A program made the translations under genes and the position numbers. Source: an uncultured Dehalococcoidia bacterium (GTDB taxonomy: Bacteria > Chloroflexota > Dehalococcoidia > Lucifugimonadales > UBA3495). Taken from it: DNA of 64,000 nt. The notes beneath the pieces are model-generated. The model did not search any database and was not told the origin of the DNA. It saw nothing but the letters and a program-made list of their open reading frames with translations. Positions within the stretch are counted from its first letter, which is position 1; every line of letters starts with the position of its first letter. Location: contig OX638345.1 in NCBI GenBank assembly GCA_951813535.1, forward strand, positions 2,663,158 to 2,727,157. Direction: 5' to 3'. Shown one piece after another: positions 42,570 to 50,404 of this stretch.

Positions 42570-42608
42570 AAAGCCGACTGGATCCGCCCCCATTCGGCCG
42601 TCGGCTTT
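42570..42608 (+). promoter_or_regulatory. Leader hairpin ahead of accDA
   Basis: AAAGCCGAC and GTCGGCTTT form a perfect 9-bp stem around a 21-base loop, ending about 10 bases before the AAGGAGG ribosome site of accDA. It lacks a long T-run, so it looks more like an attenuator or stability hairpin than a plain terminator. Confidence 0.5.
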
Positions 42609-42633
42609 CTCGGCAACTGAAGGAGGGGTTTAG

Positions 42634-44478
42634 GTGCCGGTCCGCAACCTGACCAATTTCCTCGTGCATCTGTTCAGCGACGGCGACCAGCTGGAAGAGA
42701 TGTACCTGTCCGCAGTGCACGACCACTGCTTGTATTGCCACGAATCGATCAGCGATTCGAAGGCATATCTCGACTTTCGGGTTTGCCCCTTTTGCAGGTT
42801 CCATTACACCCTGTCCGCCCGCGAACGGATCGAGCTTCTGGCCGATCGCCGCACCTTCCGCGAGCAGAACCGCTACGTCCGCTCCGTGGCGCCTTTGGCC
42901 TTCTCCAACCGCACGCCTTATGACGAGCAGCTTACGGAGACCCAGGACCGCACCGGACTGACCGAGGCCGCCGTTACCGGTACCTGCAAAATCGACGGCC
43001 GCAACCTGATGCTGGTGGTGCTGGACTACGGATTCATGGGCGGCAGCATGAGCAGTGTTGTCGGCGAAAAAGTCGCGCTCGCCTTCGAATACGCCGTCCG
43101 CCGTGACCTGCCCGTCATCGCCCTGGTAACCGGCGGCGGAGCGCGAACCCAGGAAGGCGTCCTGTCTCTGATGCAAATGGCCAAAACGGTCACCGCGGCC
43201 AACAAGCTCCGCGAAGCGTCCCTTCCTTTCATCGCCGTTTTAGCAAATCCTTCCACTGGGCAGGCCTACGGCAGCTTCGCCAATCTTGCGGACATCATCA
43301 TCGCCGAACCCGGCTCCGTGGTCGGTCTGTCACCCATCCGGGCCATGATCGAGGCGACTGGAAGGCAGGTCCCGCCGGACGTGCACACCGCCGAATACCA
43401 CCTGCGCCAGGGTCTCCTGGACAACGTCGTCGACCGCGAGCAACTGCGCCCGCGGCTGAGCCAACTGCTCAACCTCCTGGTGGAGCCCGAAGCAATACGC
43501 CTGGGCCGTCGCGCCGTCTCTCGCCTGCAGGCCCAGGCCGCTGAGGACACTGAGACGTGGGAATCGGTGGAATCCGCCACTCATGACGAGCGGCCCGACG
43601 CGTTGTACTACATGCGTCACATCCTCGACGATTTCTTCGAGATTTGCGGGGACCGAGTCAGCAGCGATGACCGCACCGTGGTCGGCGGCATCGGCCTGCT
43701 GCGCGGCCACCCCGTCGCCGCCATCGGCCAGCAGCGCATTCATTCCCACGACACCGACCGCAGCCGCTACCACGTCCATCCCGACGGACTGCGGAAGGCT
43801 CAACGTATCATCGGCCTGGCCGCCCGGTTCAGCCTGCCCCTGGTCACACTGATCGATTCGCAAGGTGCGGATCCCAGGCTGGAATCTGAAGAACACGGAG
43901 TGGGCAACGCCATCGCCCGCAGCCTTTCAATGATGCTCGAGGCGGAAACTCCCGTCGTTTCCGTGATCATCGGCGAAGCCGGCAACGAGGCCGCGTTGGC
44001 GTTGAGTCTCTCCGACCGCATACTGATGCAGCAATACGCGATCTACTCGCCCATTTCACTGCACCACGCCGTGGGCGGCCGCCCGCGCGAACGATTCCTC
44101 ACTCGCGAGGCCGCCGATGTTCTGATGCTGACCGCTCGCGATTGCCAGGAACTTGGCATCATTGACCAGGTCATACCCGAACCCGCCGGCGGCGCCCACC
44201 TGGACCCGCGTCAGGCGGTAGAAGACCTGGAATATTCGATCTATAAGCACCTGGCCGAAACCAGCCGCGTGTCCGCCAGCAAGCTGGTCAAGCAACGGTA
44301 TAGGAAATTCCGCCAGATGGGCGAACTGAACCCGTTCGCTCAGGAGGCCATCCAGCAGGAGGTCGCTGCCCTCCTCAGGATGCACGCCGTCGACGCGCCA
44401 GCCCCCATCGAGTTGCCGGGACCCACCTTCGGATCCTTCCCTGCGCTGGAAGAAGGGATCGAAAGGCAGGCTTCCTAG
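42634..44478 (+). CDS. accDA: Fused acetyl-CoA carboxylase carboxyltransferase (beta + alpha, AccD-AccA)
   Basis: 614 residues. It transfers carboxyl from biotin to acetyl-CoA to make malonyl-CoA for fatty acid synthesis. The beta half (about 1-290) has the AccD zinc ribbon, Cys 32, 35, 51 and 54, and MGGSMSSVVGEKVALAFEYA with VTGGGARTQEGVLSLMQM. The alpha half (about 310-614) has the AccA blocks FEICGDRVSSDDRTVVGGIG, LIDSQGADPRLESEEHGVGN and IGEAGNEAALALSLSDRILM. Most bacteria encode these as two genes. The start is GTG with a perfect AAGGAGG site. accB and accC are not in the window. It ends 13 bases from the convergent mrp-like gene. Confidence 0.93.
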   Translation: MPVRNLTNFLVHLFSDGDQLEEMYLSAVHDHCLYCHESISDSKAYLDFRVCPFCRFHYTLSARERIELLADRRTFREQNRYVRSVAPLAFSNRTPYDEQLTETQDRTGLTEAAVTGTCKIDGRNLMLVVLDYGFMGGSMSSVVGEKVALAFEYAVRRDLPVIALVTGGGARTQEGVLSLMQMAKTVTAANKLREASLPFIAVLANPSTGQAYGSFANLADIIIAEPGSVVGLSPIRAMIEATGRQVPPDVHTAEYHLRQGLLDNVVDREQLRPRLSQLLNLLVEPEAIRLGRRAVSRLQAQAAEDTETWESVESATHDERPDALYYMRHILDDFFEICGDRVSSDDRTVVGGIGLLRGHPVAAIGQQRIHSHDTDRSRYHVHPDGLRKAQRIIGLAARFSLPLVTLIDSQGADPRLESEEHGVGNAIARSLSMMLEAETPVVSVIIGEAGNEAALALSLSDRILMQQYAIYSPISLHHAVGGRPRERFLTREAADVLMLTARDCQELGIIDQVIPEPAGGAHLDPRQAVEDLEYSIYKHLAETSRVSASKLVKQRYRKFRQMGELNPFAQEAIQQEVAALLRMHAVDAPAPIELPGPTFGSFPALEEGIERQAS

Positions 44479-44491
44479 CTGTTAGCCGCGG

Positions 44492-45313
44492 TTACGCTTC
44501 GCGTCCGTGGGCCTTGAGGCTCCGGCGCAACTCGTCGGCCACGGAAGCGTACTCGCCGCTGACCGTATCGTCCACCAAAACCGTGGGCCGGCTCGTGTCC
44601 CGATATGAAGGGCTCAACGACATGCTGCCCAGGAACGGCGCGTCGATGTCTTCGGCCAGCTGCCGACCCGCGCCTTCCCCAAAGATGTCGCCCGCGTAGT
44701 TCTCCACAATCCCGACCACGGTCAGGTTCAGTTTGCGGATCATGTTGATGCAACGCTTGGCATCGATGATCGCCAGGTCCTGAGGCGTACTCACCACCAC
44801 AAACCCGTCCATCGGAAGCGTCTGCATCACGGTCAGCGGGGAATCAGAGGTGCCCGGCGGCAGATCGACGATCAGGTAGTCCAACTCACCCCAGTCCGTC
44901 GCCTGGAGGAACTGGTTGATGGCGTTGTGGATCATCGGCCCTCGCCAGATGATCGCCTCGTCCTCGTTCTCCTGGAAGAACGCCATGGAGACCACCTTGA
45001 CGCCGTGGCCTTCCGCCGGGCTGATCTGCCCATCGCGGTAGTCCGGTTTGTCCGTGATACCCATCACCCGCGTCACGTTGGGGCAATCGATATCGACGTC
45101 GAGCAACCCCACGCGTTCCCCTTGCTTGGCCAGGATGGCCGCCAGGTTGCACGCCACCGTGGTCTTGCCCACGCCGCCCTTGCCGCTGTATACCCCGATT
45201 GTCGTACGAACCGAAGCCAGGCGATCCGTGATCTGCCGCTTCTGCTCCCATTGCCGCCGGATCTGCTCCAGGCGGGCGTTTTGCTGGGCGTTGGGCTGCT
45301 GAGGCGTTGCCAT
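44492..45313 (-). CDS. Mrp/NBP35-type P-loop ATPase, iron-sulfur carrier family, without CxxC
   Basis: 273 residues. The P-loop SGKGGVGKTT is at residues 43-52, followed by GLLDVDIDCPNVTRVMG and LIVDLPPGTSDSPLTVMQTL, as in Mrp/ApbC. Members deliver Fe-S clusters using a C-terminal CPxC pair. Here that region reads GIVENYAGDIFGEGAGR and has no cysteines, so the bridging cluster site is missing. The N-terminal MIP18-type domain of standard Mrp is also absent but is supplied by a separate gene just upstream. It is the second gene of a two-gene leftward operon. Confidence 0.9.
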   Translation of the reverse strand: MATPQQPNAQQNARLEQIRRQWEQKRQITDRLASVRTTIGVYSGKGGVGKTTVACNLAAILAKQGERVGLLDVDIDCPNVTRVMGITDKPDYRDGQISPAEGHGVKVVSMAFFQENEDEAIIWRGPMIHNAINQFLQATDWGELDYLIVDLPPGTSDSPLTVMQTLPMDGFVVVSTPQDLAIIDAKRCINMIRKLNLTVVGIVENYAGDIFGEGAGRQLAEDIDAPFLGSMSLSPSYRDTSRPTVLVDDTVSGEYASVADELRRSLKAHGREA

Positions 45314-45355
45314 CGTAGAGTTCTCTCCGTAACCGGGCGACCTTCAGAGTCTGGG

Positions 45356-45664
45356 CTAGATGCCCAACATGTTGCGCGCTTCCTCGCTGATCAGGTCGGG
45401 AGACCACGGCGGATCGAATGTCAACTCGATGTTGACCTCTTCCACCCCTTCCACGTCCTGGATCGCCCATTCCGCCTGCTGGGCGATATGCGGGCCCATG
45501 CCGCAGCCCGGGAACGTCAGGGTCATCTGCACGAAAACGTCGTTGGCGTTGCTGACCTGCACGTCGTAGATAAGTCCCAGGTCCACCACGTTCACCGGTA
45601 TTTCCGGGTCGTACACCGTGCGCAGGGCTTCGTAAACTTCGTCGCGATCTACGGTTGTCGCCAT
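45356..45664 (-). CDS. MIP18/SufT-like (DUF59) metal-sulfur cluster assembly protein
   Basis: 102 residues from MATTVDRDEV. The family blocks are YDPEIPVNVVDLGLIYDVQV, MTLTFPGCGMGPHIAQQAEW with its conserved Cys, and the C-terminal DPPWSPDLISEEARNMLG, as in SufT/PaaD-type proteins that help mature Fe-S proteins. The frame is open 67 codons further up, but that runs into the promoter. TATAAT on the minus strand at 45699-45704 is a likely -10. It is followed after 42 bases by the Mrp-like ATPase, a fitting partner. Confidence 0.93.
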   Translation of the reverse strand: MATTVDRDEVYEALRTVYDPEIPVNVVDLGLIYDVQVSNANDVFVQMTLTFPGCGMGPHIAQQAEWAIQDVEGVEEVNIELTFDPPWSPDLISEEARNMLGI

Positions 45665-45836
45665 GACCATTCTCCTTAGCTGTGGGTTTGTGTTCGTCAT
45701 TATAGCCGATATCCGTACCCCATGCGTCCCGGATCGATCGGGCGCCATTCCCGGCGGTGTATCATGCACGACGACCCGAAACACCCGAAATGAGACTGTT
45801 GCCTCGGCGGTACGCCGGGCTGATGGGAGCGCAATT

Positions 45837-47396
45837 ATGGTTGATTTGCTATTTGCCAACGGCACGGTGATCGACGGCGCCGGGTCATCCGGCTACCACG
45901 CCAGCGTCGCCGTCACCGGCGACACTATCCAGGTCATCACCGGCGACACCTCGTCGGTAGACGCCGGCCGCACCATCGACGCCAGCGGCTACGTCATTTG
46001 CCCCGGCTTCATCGATATGCACTCCCATTCCGACCTGAAGCTGCTCACTGATCCGGATCACCAGCCCAAGGTCCGCCAGGGCGTGACCACCGAGGCCCTC
46101 GGCATGGACGGCCTGTCCTATGCCCCCACCACCCCTCGGGCCCTGGAGCAGCTTCTGGTTTATCTGGCCGCCGTCAACGGCGCGCCCCCGGACGTTCGCT
46201 GGAGCAGCGTCGCGGACTTTCTCGCCCTCTTCGATGGCAACTCGACGTGCAACGTGTTGCACTTCGTCCCGCACGCCGCCATTCGCGTGGCCTCCATGGG
46301 CTGGTCCTCCCGCCTGCCCACCGATGCCGAACTAGCCGCCATGCGCGACCTCACCCGCCAGGGGATGCGGGATGGCGCATTTGGCTTCACCACCGGCCTG
46401 ACCTACGCGCCCGGCGCCTACAGCGACACCAACGAGCTTGCCGCCATCGCCGCCGTGGTTGCGGAAGAGGGCGGTTTCTATTGCACCCACGCCCGCTACA
46501 CCCTGGGCGACCGCCTCCTTGATCCCTTCCGGGAAGCGCTGGAAATCGGCCAGCGTTCCGGCGCGCCCGTCCACATCTCGCACTACCATAGTCCCGTGGC
46601 CGGACTCGGCGCTCAGATGACCTCCCTGGTGGACGAAGCGCACAACCGTGGTCAGGATGTTACTTTCGACCAATACCCCTACCCCGCCGCCAGCACCATC
46701 CTGCACTCGCTGCTGCCATATTGGGTACACGCCGGCGGCCCCCAGGCGCTGATGACCCGCCTCGCCGACCCCAACGTGCGCGACCTCATGGTCCGGGCCG
46801 TCGAGCCTCAGTGGGGCGGCCAGACCCTGGACAACTACATTTTCGCCCACATCGCCTCGGACAAGAACAAGGAATGGGAGGGTCGGTCCCTGGAGGAACT
46901 GGCAGCCCATCGTGGCGGCCGGATGGTCGATGCGGTCTGCGATCTGCTGCTTGAAGAAGACCTCCAGGTGGCTTTCGTCGCTCGAACCGGCAACCTGGAA
47001 AACATCCGGGAAATCGCGTCCCACCCCGCCCAGATGATCGGCACCGACGCCATCCTCACCGGCGGCCGTCCCAATCCTCGCACCTACGGCACGTACCCCT
47101 ACGTGCTGGCCCAGTTCGTCCGCGGCGAGGGGCTGTTCTCCCTGGAGGAGGCCATCCGCAAGATGACTGGCGCGCCCGCTCAACGCCTCGGCCTGTCCGA
47201 CCGCGGCGTCATTCGCAACGGGGCCAAAGCTGACCTCGTCCTGTTCGACCCGTCCGGCGTCGACACACCCGCCACCTTCGACGACCCCCTGCAATACCCC
47301 GTCGGCATCGACTACGTAGCCGTCAACGGCAGCCTGGTCATCGACAACGGCCAGCACACCGGCGCCCGCCCGGGCCGCGCGCTCCGCAGCCAATAG
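45837..47396 (+). CDS. N-acyl-D-amino-acid deacylase / D-aminoacylase family amidohydrolase
   Basis: 519 residues from MVDLLFANGTVIDGAG, with GGGAG seven bases upstream. The amidohydrolase signature GFIDMHSHSDLKLL near residue 58 supplies metal ligands. Others are in FYCTHARY, PVHISHYHSPVAG and the late ILTGGRPNPRTYGTYPYVLA. The C-terminal block MTGAPAQRLGLSDRGVIRNG is typical of the urease-like small domain. Members cleave N-acyl-D-amino acids or related ring amides, and the substrate here is not certain. The 3' end meets a retropepsin-like reading frame on the other strand. Confidence 0.92.
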   Translation: MVDLLFANGTVIDGAGSSGYHASVAVTGDTIQVITGDTSSVDAGRTIDASGYVICPGFIDMHSHSDLKLLTDPDHQPKVRQGVTTEALGMDGLSYAPTTPRALEQLLVYLAAVNGAPPDVRWSSVADFLALFDGNSTCNVLHFVPHAAIRVASMGWSSRLPTDAELAAMRDLTRQGMRDGAFGFTTGLTYAPGAYSDTNELAAIAAVVAEEGGFYCTHARYTLGDRLLDPFREALEIGQRSGAPVHISHYHSPVAGLGAQMTSLVDEAHNRGQDVTFDQYPYPAASTILHSLLPYWVHAGGPQALMTRLADPNVRDLMVRAVEPQWGGQTLDNYIFAHIASDKNKEWEGRSLEELAAHRGGRMVDAVCDLLLEEDLQVAFVARTGNLENIREIASHPAQMIGTDAILTGGRPNPRTYGTYPYVLAQFVRGEGLFSLEEAIRKMTGAPAQRLGLSDRGVIRNGAKADLVLFDPSGVDTPATFDDPLQYPVGIDYVAVNGSLVIDNGQHTGARPGRALRSQ

Positions 47397-47810
47397 CCTG
47401 GCTGCCGCTTGATCAGGTGGCATAGGCACGATGGTTACCACGCCATCCGGAACAACGTCCATAGTAAGCGGACTGTTCCAAAGAAGGGCCATACCAACGA
47501 GCGGGTCACTATCCATGCTGTAAACGGGGATGATACGTTGCTGACCGCACCACGCGATGCGACCGACACGCACGTCGTAATGGCCAACGGTGCCGTTGGC
47601 TAGCACGGCCGGCTGGTTCGTGACGAAGGGCAAACTGAGTTGAGTGATCTCACTCGGTCTGAGGGTCAGGAATCCGGTGAAGCCAGTATCTACGGTGGCG
47701 TCGAAAGGTAGAGCGCGTTGTCCATCCGAGGCACCGGAGACCGTCACGGTGATAGTTGGCTTTCCGGTGACTGGAGGGTCCGACAGTGCGATTACGGCGC
47801 CACTAACCAT
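47397..47810 (-). pseudogene. Retropepsin-like (clan AA, AF_0612-type) aspartic protease, stop codon lost
   Basis: From MVSGAVIALSDPPVTGKP the frame encodes a complete retropepsin-like domain: FDATVDTGFTGFLTLRP with the catalytic Asp in DTG, then a strand-rich body ending in PLTMDVVPDGVVTIVPMPP. Proteins of this family end about there, near 115-125 residues. Here no stop occurs, and the frame runs on antisense to the D-aminoacylase until 46332. The natural 3' end therefore seems to have been lost or replaced. The start overlaps the upstream small gene by eight bases. It is either a recent pseudogene or a read-through product. Confidence 0.65.
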
Positions 47811-48075
47811 CTTTCTCCCGGGAGGCGTTGGAATAGCCGAAGCTGTGCACATACGGATAGCCCACCCGCTCCGACCAGCCGACAACGTTGGGGAACCGCT
47901 CCATAAAACGCACCATCGCCGCACATTCGTCGGCGTCAATTTCATACCCACCCGTCTCGATGTCGATGAAGATGACCTTGCCTTTGTCAGAGGGAGACAG
48001 AGTAGGCACGATCCGTTCCCGATATATGGCCCGCCCGATCACGCTGATCTCGCTGGGCGTCTCTTCTGCCGTCAC
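47803..48075 (-). CDS. Small partner protein of the aspartic protease, unknown function
   Basis: 90 residues from a GTG with AGAGGA at good distance. The core GKVIFIDIETGGYEIDADEC followed by MVRFMERFPNVVGWSERVGY and a C-terminal YVHSFGYSN resembles small proteins that often precede clan AA aspartic proteases in cyanobacteria and Chloroflexota. The longer upstream frame is not supported. It overlaps the protease start by eight bases. A toxin-antitoxin-like or regulator-protease relation has been suggested for such pairs only by context. Confidence 0.65.
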   Translation of the reverse strand: MTAEETPSEISVIGRAIYRERIVPTLSPSDKGKVIFIDIETGGYEIDADECAAMVRFMERFPNVVGWSERVGYPYVHSFGYSNASREKDG

Positions 48076-48151
48076 AAGGCTTTCCTCTGAACATGTAGAT
48101 TGCAAATCAGCGTAGCGATTGTGAGTGACTCCGTCAATTATGGTGGTTGAG

Positions 48152-48862
48152 CTACAACGGGTAGACGCCCGGAGCATAGCCGGGATGATGGGGAACAACT
48201 CGAAAGGGCTGCTCCTCTGAGGACTGGCCATCACCAAACAGGTGCTCCGGTACTTCGGGTTCGGGCGGCGCAGAACGTTGGGCTAGCTGCCCTTCAAGGT
48301 ATTCGAGTTCACGCAGAGTGACTAATTCCCAAACCGCCTTGACGTGGCTTATCCAGGCAGTCATGTACTCCTTTTTGTTCGCTTGGTAATCGACGTTGAG
48401 CTTCCCACTGCGGAGGTGTCGCCGATATAGATCGTATTCCTGCTGCCGTAATTCTTTTGTGCGATTGTGCAGCTCGTGTTGGTGGTCAGTAAGCCAGTCC
48501 ACTCCGTCTATGTTTGGAGGGACGATTTCCCACTCCGGCCAGTTATGTTCTCGGCAATCGGCAAGCTCTACCAGCAGATCATCCCAATTTTCCAAGCTCG
48601 CTGCTTTGACCCAAGCGGCGGCATCCTGGTATCCAAGCATCTCCCAGTCAAAGACAATGGCAGAGAGCAACTCCTTTTCCCGGTCCCAAAGACCCTCTAC
48701 TACCGCTTTAGTTTCGGCATCGTCGAGACCAGCTTTCATCCGCTCGTATTGCTCCACTTTGGCCGTGAGGGCATCACGACAAACCTGCGAAATGTTCAAT
48801 TCCGGCTTCAGCGGCTCAAGCCGCTTCATGAGTTCGTTGGAGATATTGATACCGACCCGCAT
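48152..48862 (-). CDS. Ribbon-helix-helix N-terminal protein with long helical domain, probable autorepressor
   Basis: 236 residues from MRVGINISNELMKRLEPLKP, with a perfect GGGAGGG site. The first 40 residues fit a ribbon-helix-helix DNA-binding unit: a short strand (RVGINI) and two helices (NELMKRLEPLKP, NISQVCRDALTAKVEQYE). The rest is highly helical and charged with many Trp, and its fold is not recognised. A 35-bp palindrome overlies the promoter immediately upstream, the expected target of an RHH dimer pair. No obvious toxin is adjacent. Relatively AT-rich for the window, so possibly acquired. Confidence 0.7.
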   Translation of the reverse strand: MRVGINISNELMKRLEPLKPELNISQVCRDALTAKVEQYERMKAGLDDAETKAVVEGLWDREKELLSAIVFDWEMLGYQDAAAWVKAASLENWDDLLVELADCREHNWPEWEIVPPNIDGVDWLTDHQHELHNRTKELRQQEYDLYRRHLRSGKLNVDYQANKKEYMTAWISHVKAVWELVTLRELEYLEGQLAQRSAPPEPEVPEHLFGDGQSSEEQPFRVVPHHPGYAPGVYPL

Positions 48863-48883
48863 TTTGCCCTCCCAGATACGAGC

Positions 48884-48918
48884 GTATGCCGTATGCCTTA
48901 TATAAGCATACGGCATAC
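48884..48918. promoter_or_regulatory. 35-bp operator-like palindrome upstream of the RHH gene
   Basis: Arms GTATGCCGTATGC and GCATACGGCATAC (13 bp, exact) surround CTTATATAA. Each arm holds two heptamers of the GTATGCC type, giving four half-sites. On the minus strand a perfect TTGACA lies at 48931-48926 and a TATATAA lies in the centre, so the palindrome covers the spacer and -10 of the RHH gene promoter. The ATG is 22 bases downstream. Confidence 0.8.
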
Positions 48919-49091
48919 CAAATGTTGTCAACCTGCTGTCACACGAGACCGGAAATCGTGTCTATCCTGTTGATCCATGCTGATCGTCTCTAACCCCCGG
49001 TTGCCCCACCCGCCCCCTTAGGGCATAATTCCCCACTAACTCCCGGAACCACTCTGGCCGAGACCCGTCCCGGCCGCACACGAGGCATGAT

Positions 49092-50324
49092 ATGGACTTC
49101 GAACCGCGTTACACCGCCGAGCAGGAAACCTTTCGTACGGAAGTACAGGACTGGCTCCGCGACAACATCCCGGGCGGCATCCAGCATCCTGCCGACTCCA
49201 TCGACCTCACCTACGAGCAGTACCAGCTTCGCCGCGAGTTGGGCCGGCGCTTGGGCGACAAGGGATGGCTCTGGCCTACCGCGCCCCAGGAATACGGTGG
49301 AGGCGGACTGACCATCGACCACTCGGTCGTACTGGAAGAGGAGATTGACAACTACAACCTGTCGCTACCTCCATACTACGACTCGGGCGGACGCCTCGGT
49401 GGCAACTCCATCCTCGTGTGGGGTTCCGAGGAGCAGAAGCAGGAATTCCTGCCCAAGATTTTCAAGGGTGAGATCCGTACCTGGCAGCTTCTCACCGAAC
49501 CTGAGGCCGGCTCCGACCTGGCCAACGCCAAGACCGCGGCCCGGCGCGACGGCGACGATTATGTCATCAACGGGCAGAAGGTCTACGTCGGCAGCGCCCA
49601 CGGCTCCGACTACATGTGGACCATCACCTGTACCGACCCTGAAGGCGACCGCCACCAAAACCTCAGCTGGTTCATGGTCCCGTCCAATCTGCCCGGCATC
49701 AGCGTTTTCCCCATGGACCTCCTGTCCTCGGCCGGCGAATCCGGCGCGGGCTCTGGCGTCAAGAACATCGTCTACTTCGACAATGTTCGCGTCCCGGCCC
49801 GGAACCTGATCGGCGGTGAAAACGAGGGCTGGAAGGTGGCTACCACTCACCTCGAGCTGGAGCACGGCACCGGCGGACGCATCGGCCGAAATTGGATCGT
49901 CGACCGCCTCTTCGACTATTGCAAATCCAACAACCGTCGGGGCGAGACCCTGAGCAAGGATCCCGACGTGCGCGAGCGCCTGGTCGACATCTACATCGAC
50001 GCGGAAATCGGCCGTCTGTTCCAACTCCGCAACTACTGGATGCGCCACAGCGGCGCTAACGTCACCTACGAGGGACCCCAGGCATCCTACTTCCGCAAGC
50101 AGTCCGGCCTCCGCGTGGCCACCGGCATCCTCGATATTCTGGGCCCGGCGGCGCTGACCAAGGACGAGCAGTGGGGCGCGGGTGAAGGTAACTTCGAGTC
50201 TAACCAGCGGGCCGCAATCATCGCCCTTCATCCGGGCGGCACCACCGACATCCAGAAGGTCATCATGGCCCGCCGCATCGGCATCGGACGCCAGCAACGC
50301 GAACGCGCCGGCGCCCTCGCCTGA
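49092..50324 (+). CDS. Acyl-CoA dehydrogenase family protein, first of a pair
   Basis: 410 residues. The N-terminal helical domain begins FEPRYTAEQETFRTEVQDWL. The central beta domain has ITWQLLTEPEAGSDLANAKT-like FAD contacts (WQLLTEPEAGSDLANAKTAA) and a solvent loop VIGG. The C-terminal domain ends HPGGTTDIQKVIMARRIGIG, the typical FAD/dimer segment. The usual R-x2-FG block before the FAD site is altered (SNNRRGETLSKDP). In actinobacteria adjacent acyl-CoA dehydrogenase genes often form alpha2beta2 complexes with one active site, and the same may hold for this pair. The acyl substrate is unknown. Confidence 0.92.
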   Translation: MDFEPRYTAEQETFRTEVQDWLRDNIPGGIQHPADSIDLTYEQYQLRRELGRRLGDKGWLWPTAPQEYGGGGLTIDHSVVLEEEIDNYNLSLPPYYDSGGRLGGNSILVWGSEEQKQEFLPKIFKGEIRTWQLLTEPEAGSDLANAKTAARRDGDDYVINGQKVYVGSAHGSDYMWTITCTDPEGDRHQNLSWFMVPSNLPGISVFPMDLLSSAGESGAGSGVKNIVYFDNVRVPARNLIGGENEGWKVATTHLELEHGTGGRIGRNWIVDRLFDYCKSNNRRGETLSKDPDVRERLVDIYIDAEIGRLFQLRNYWMRHSGANVTYEGPQASYFRKQSGLRVATGILDILGPAALTKDEQWGAGEGNFESNQRAAIIALHPGGTTDIQKVIMARRIGIGRQQRERAGALA

Positions 50325-50358
50325 CCCGATCCGACTTCCCTCACGTATTCGTTTTTCC

Positions 50359-50383
50359 GCGGCAACGTCCCTGGCGTTGCCGC
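50359..50383 (+). repeat. Intercistronic hairpin between the two acyl-CoA dehydrogenases
   Basis: GCGGCAACG and CGTTGCCGC form a perfect 9-bp stem with a seven-base loop, ending just before the AGGAG ribosome site of the second gene. There is no T-run after it, so it probably tunes relative expression or mRNA stability. Confidence 0.6.
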
Positions 50384-50404
50384 TAACCAGGAGTAATCGA
50401 CCCA

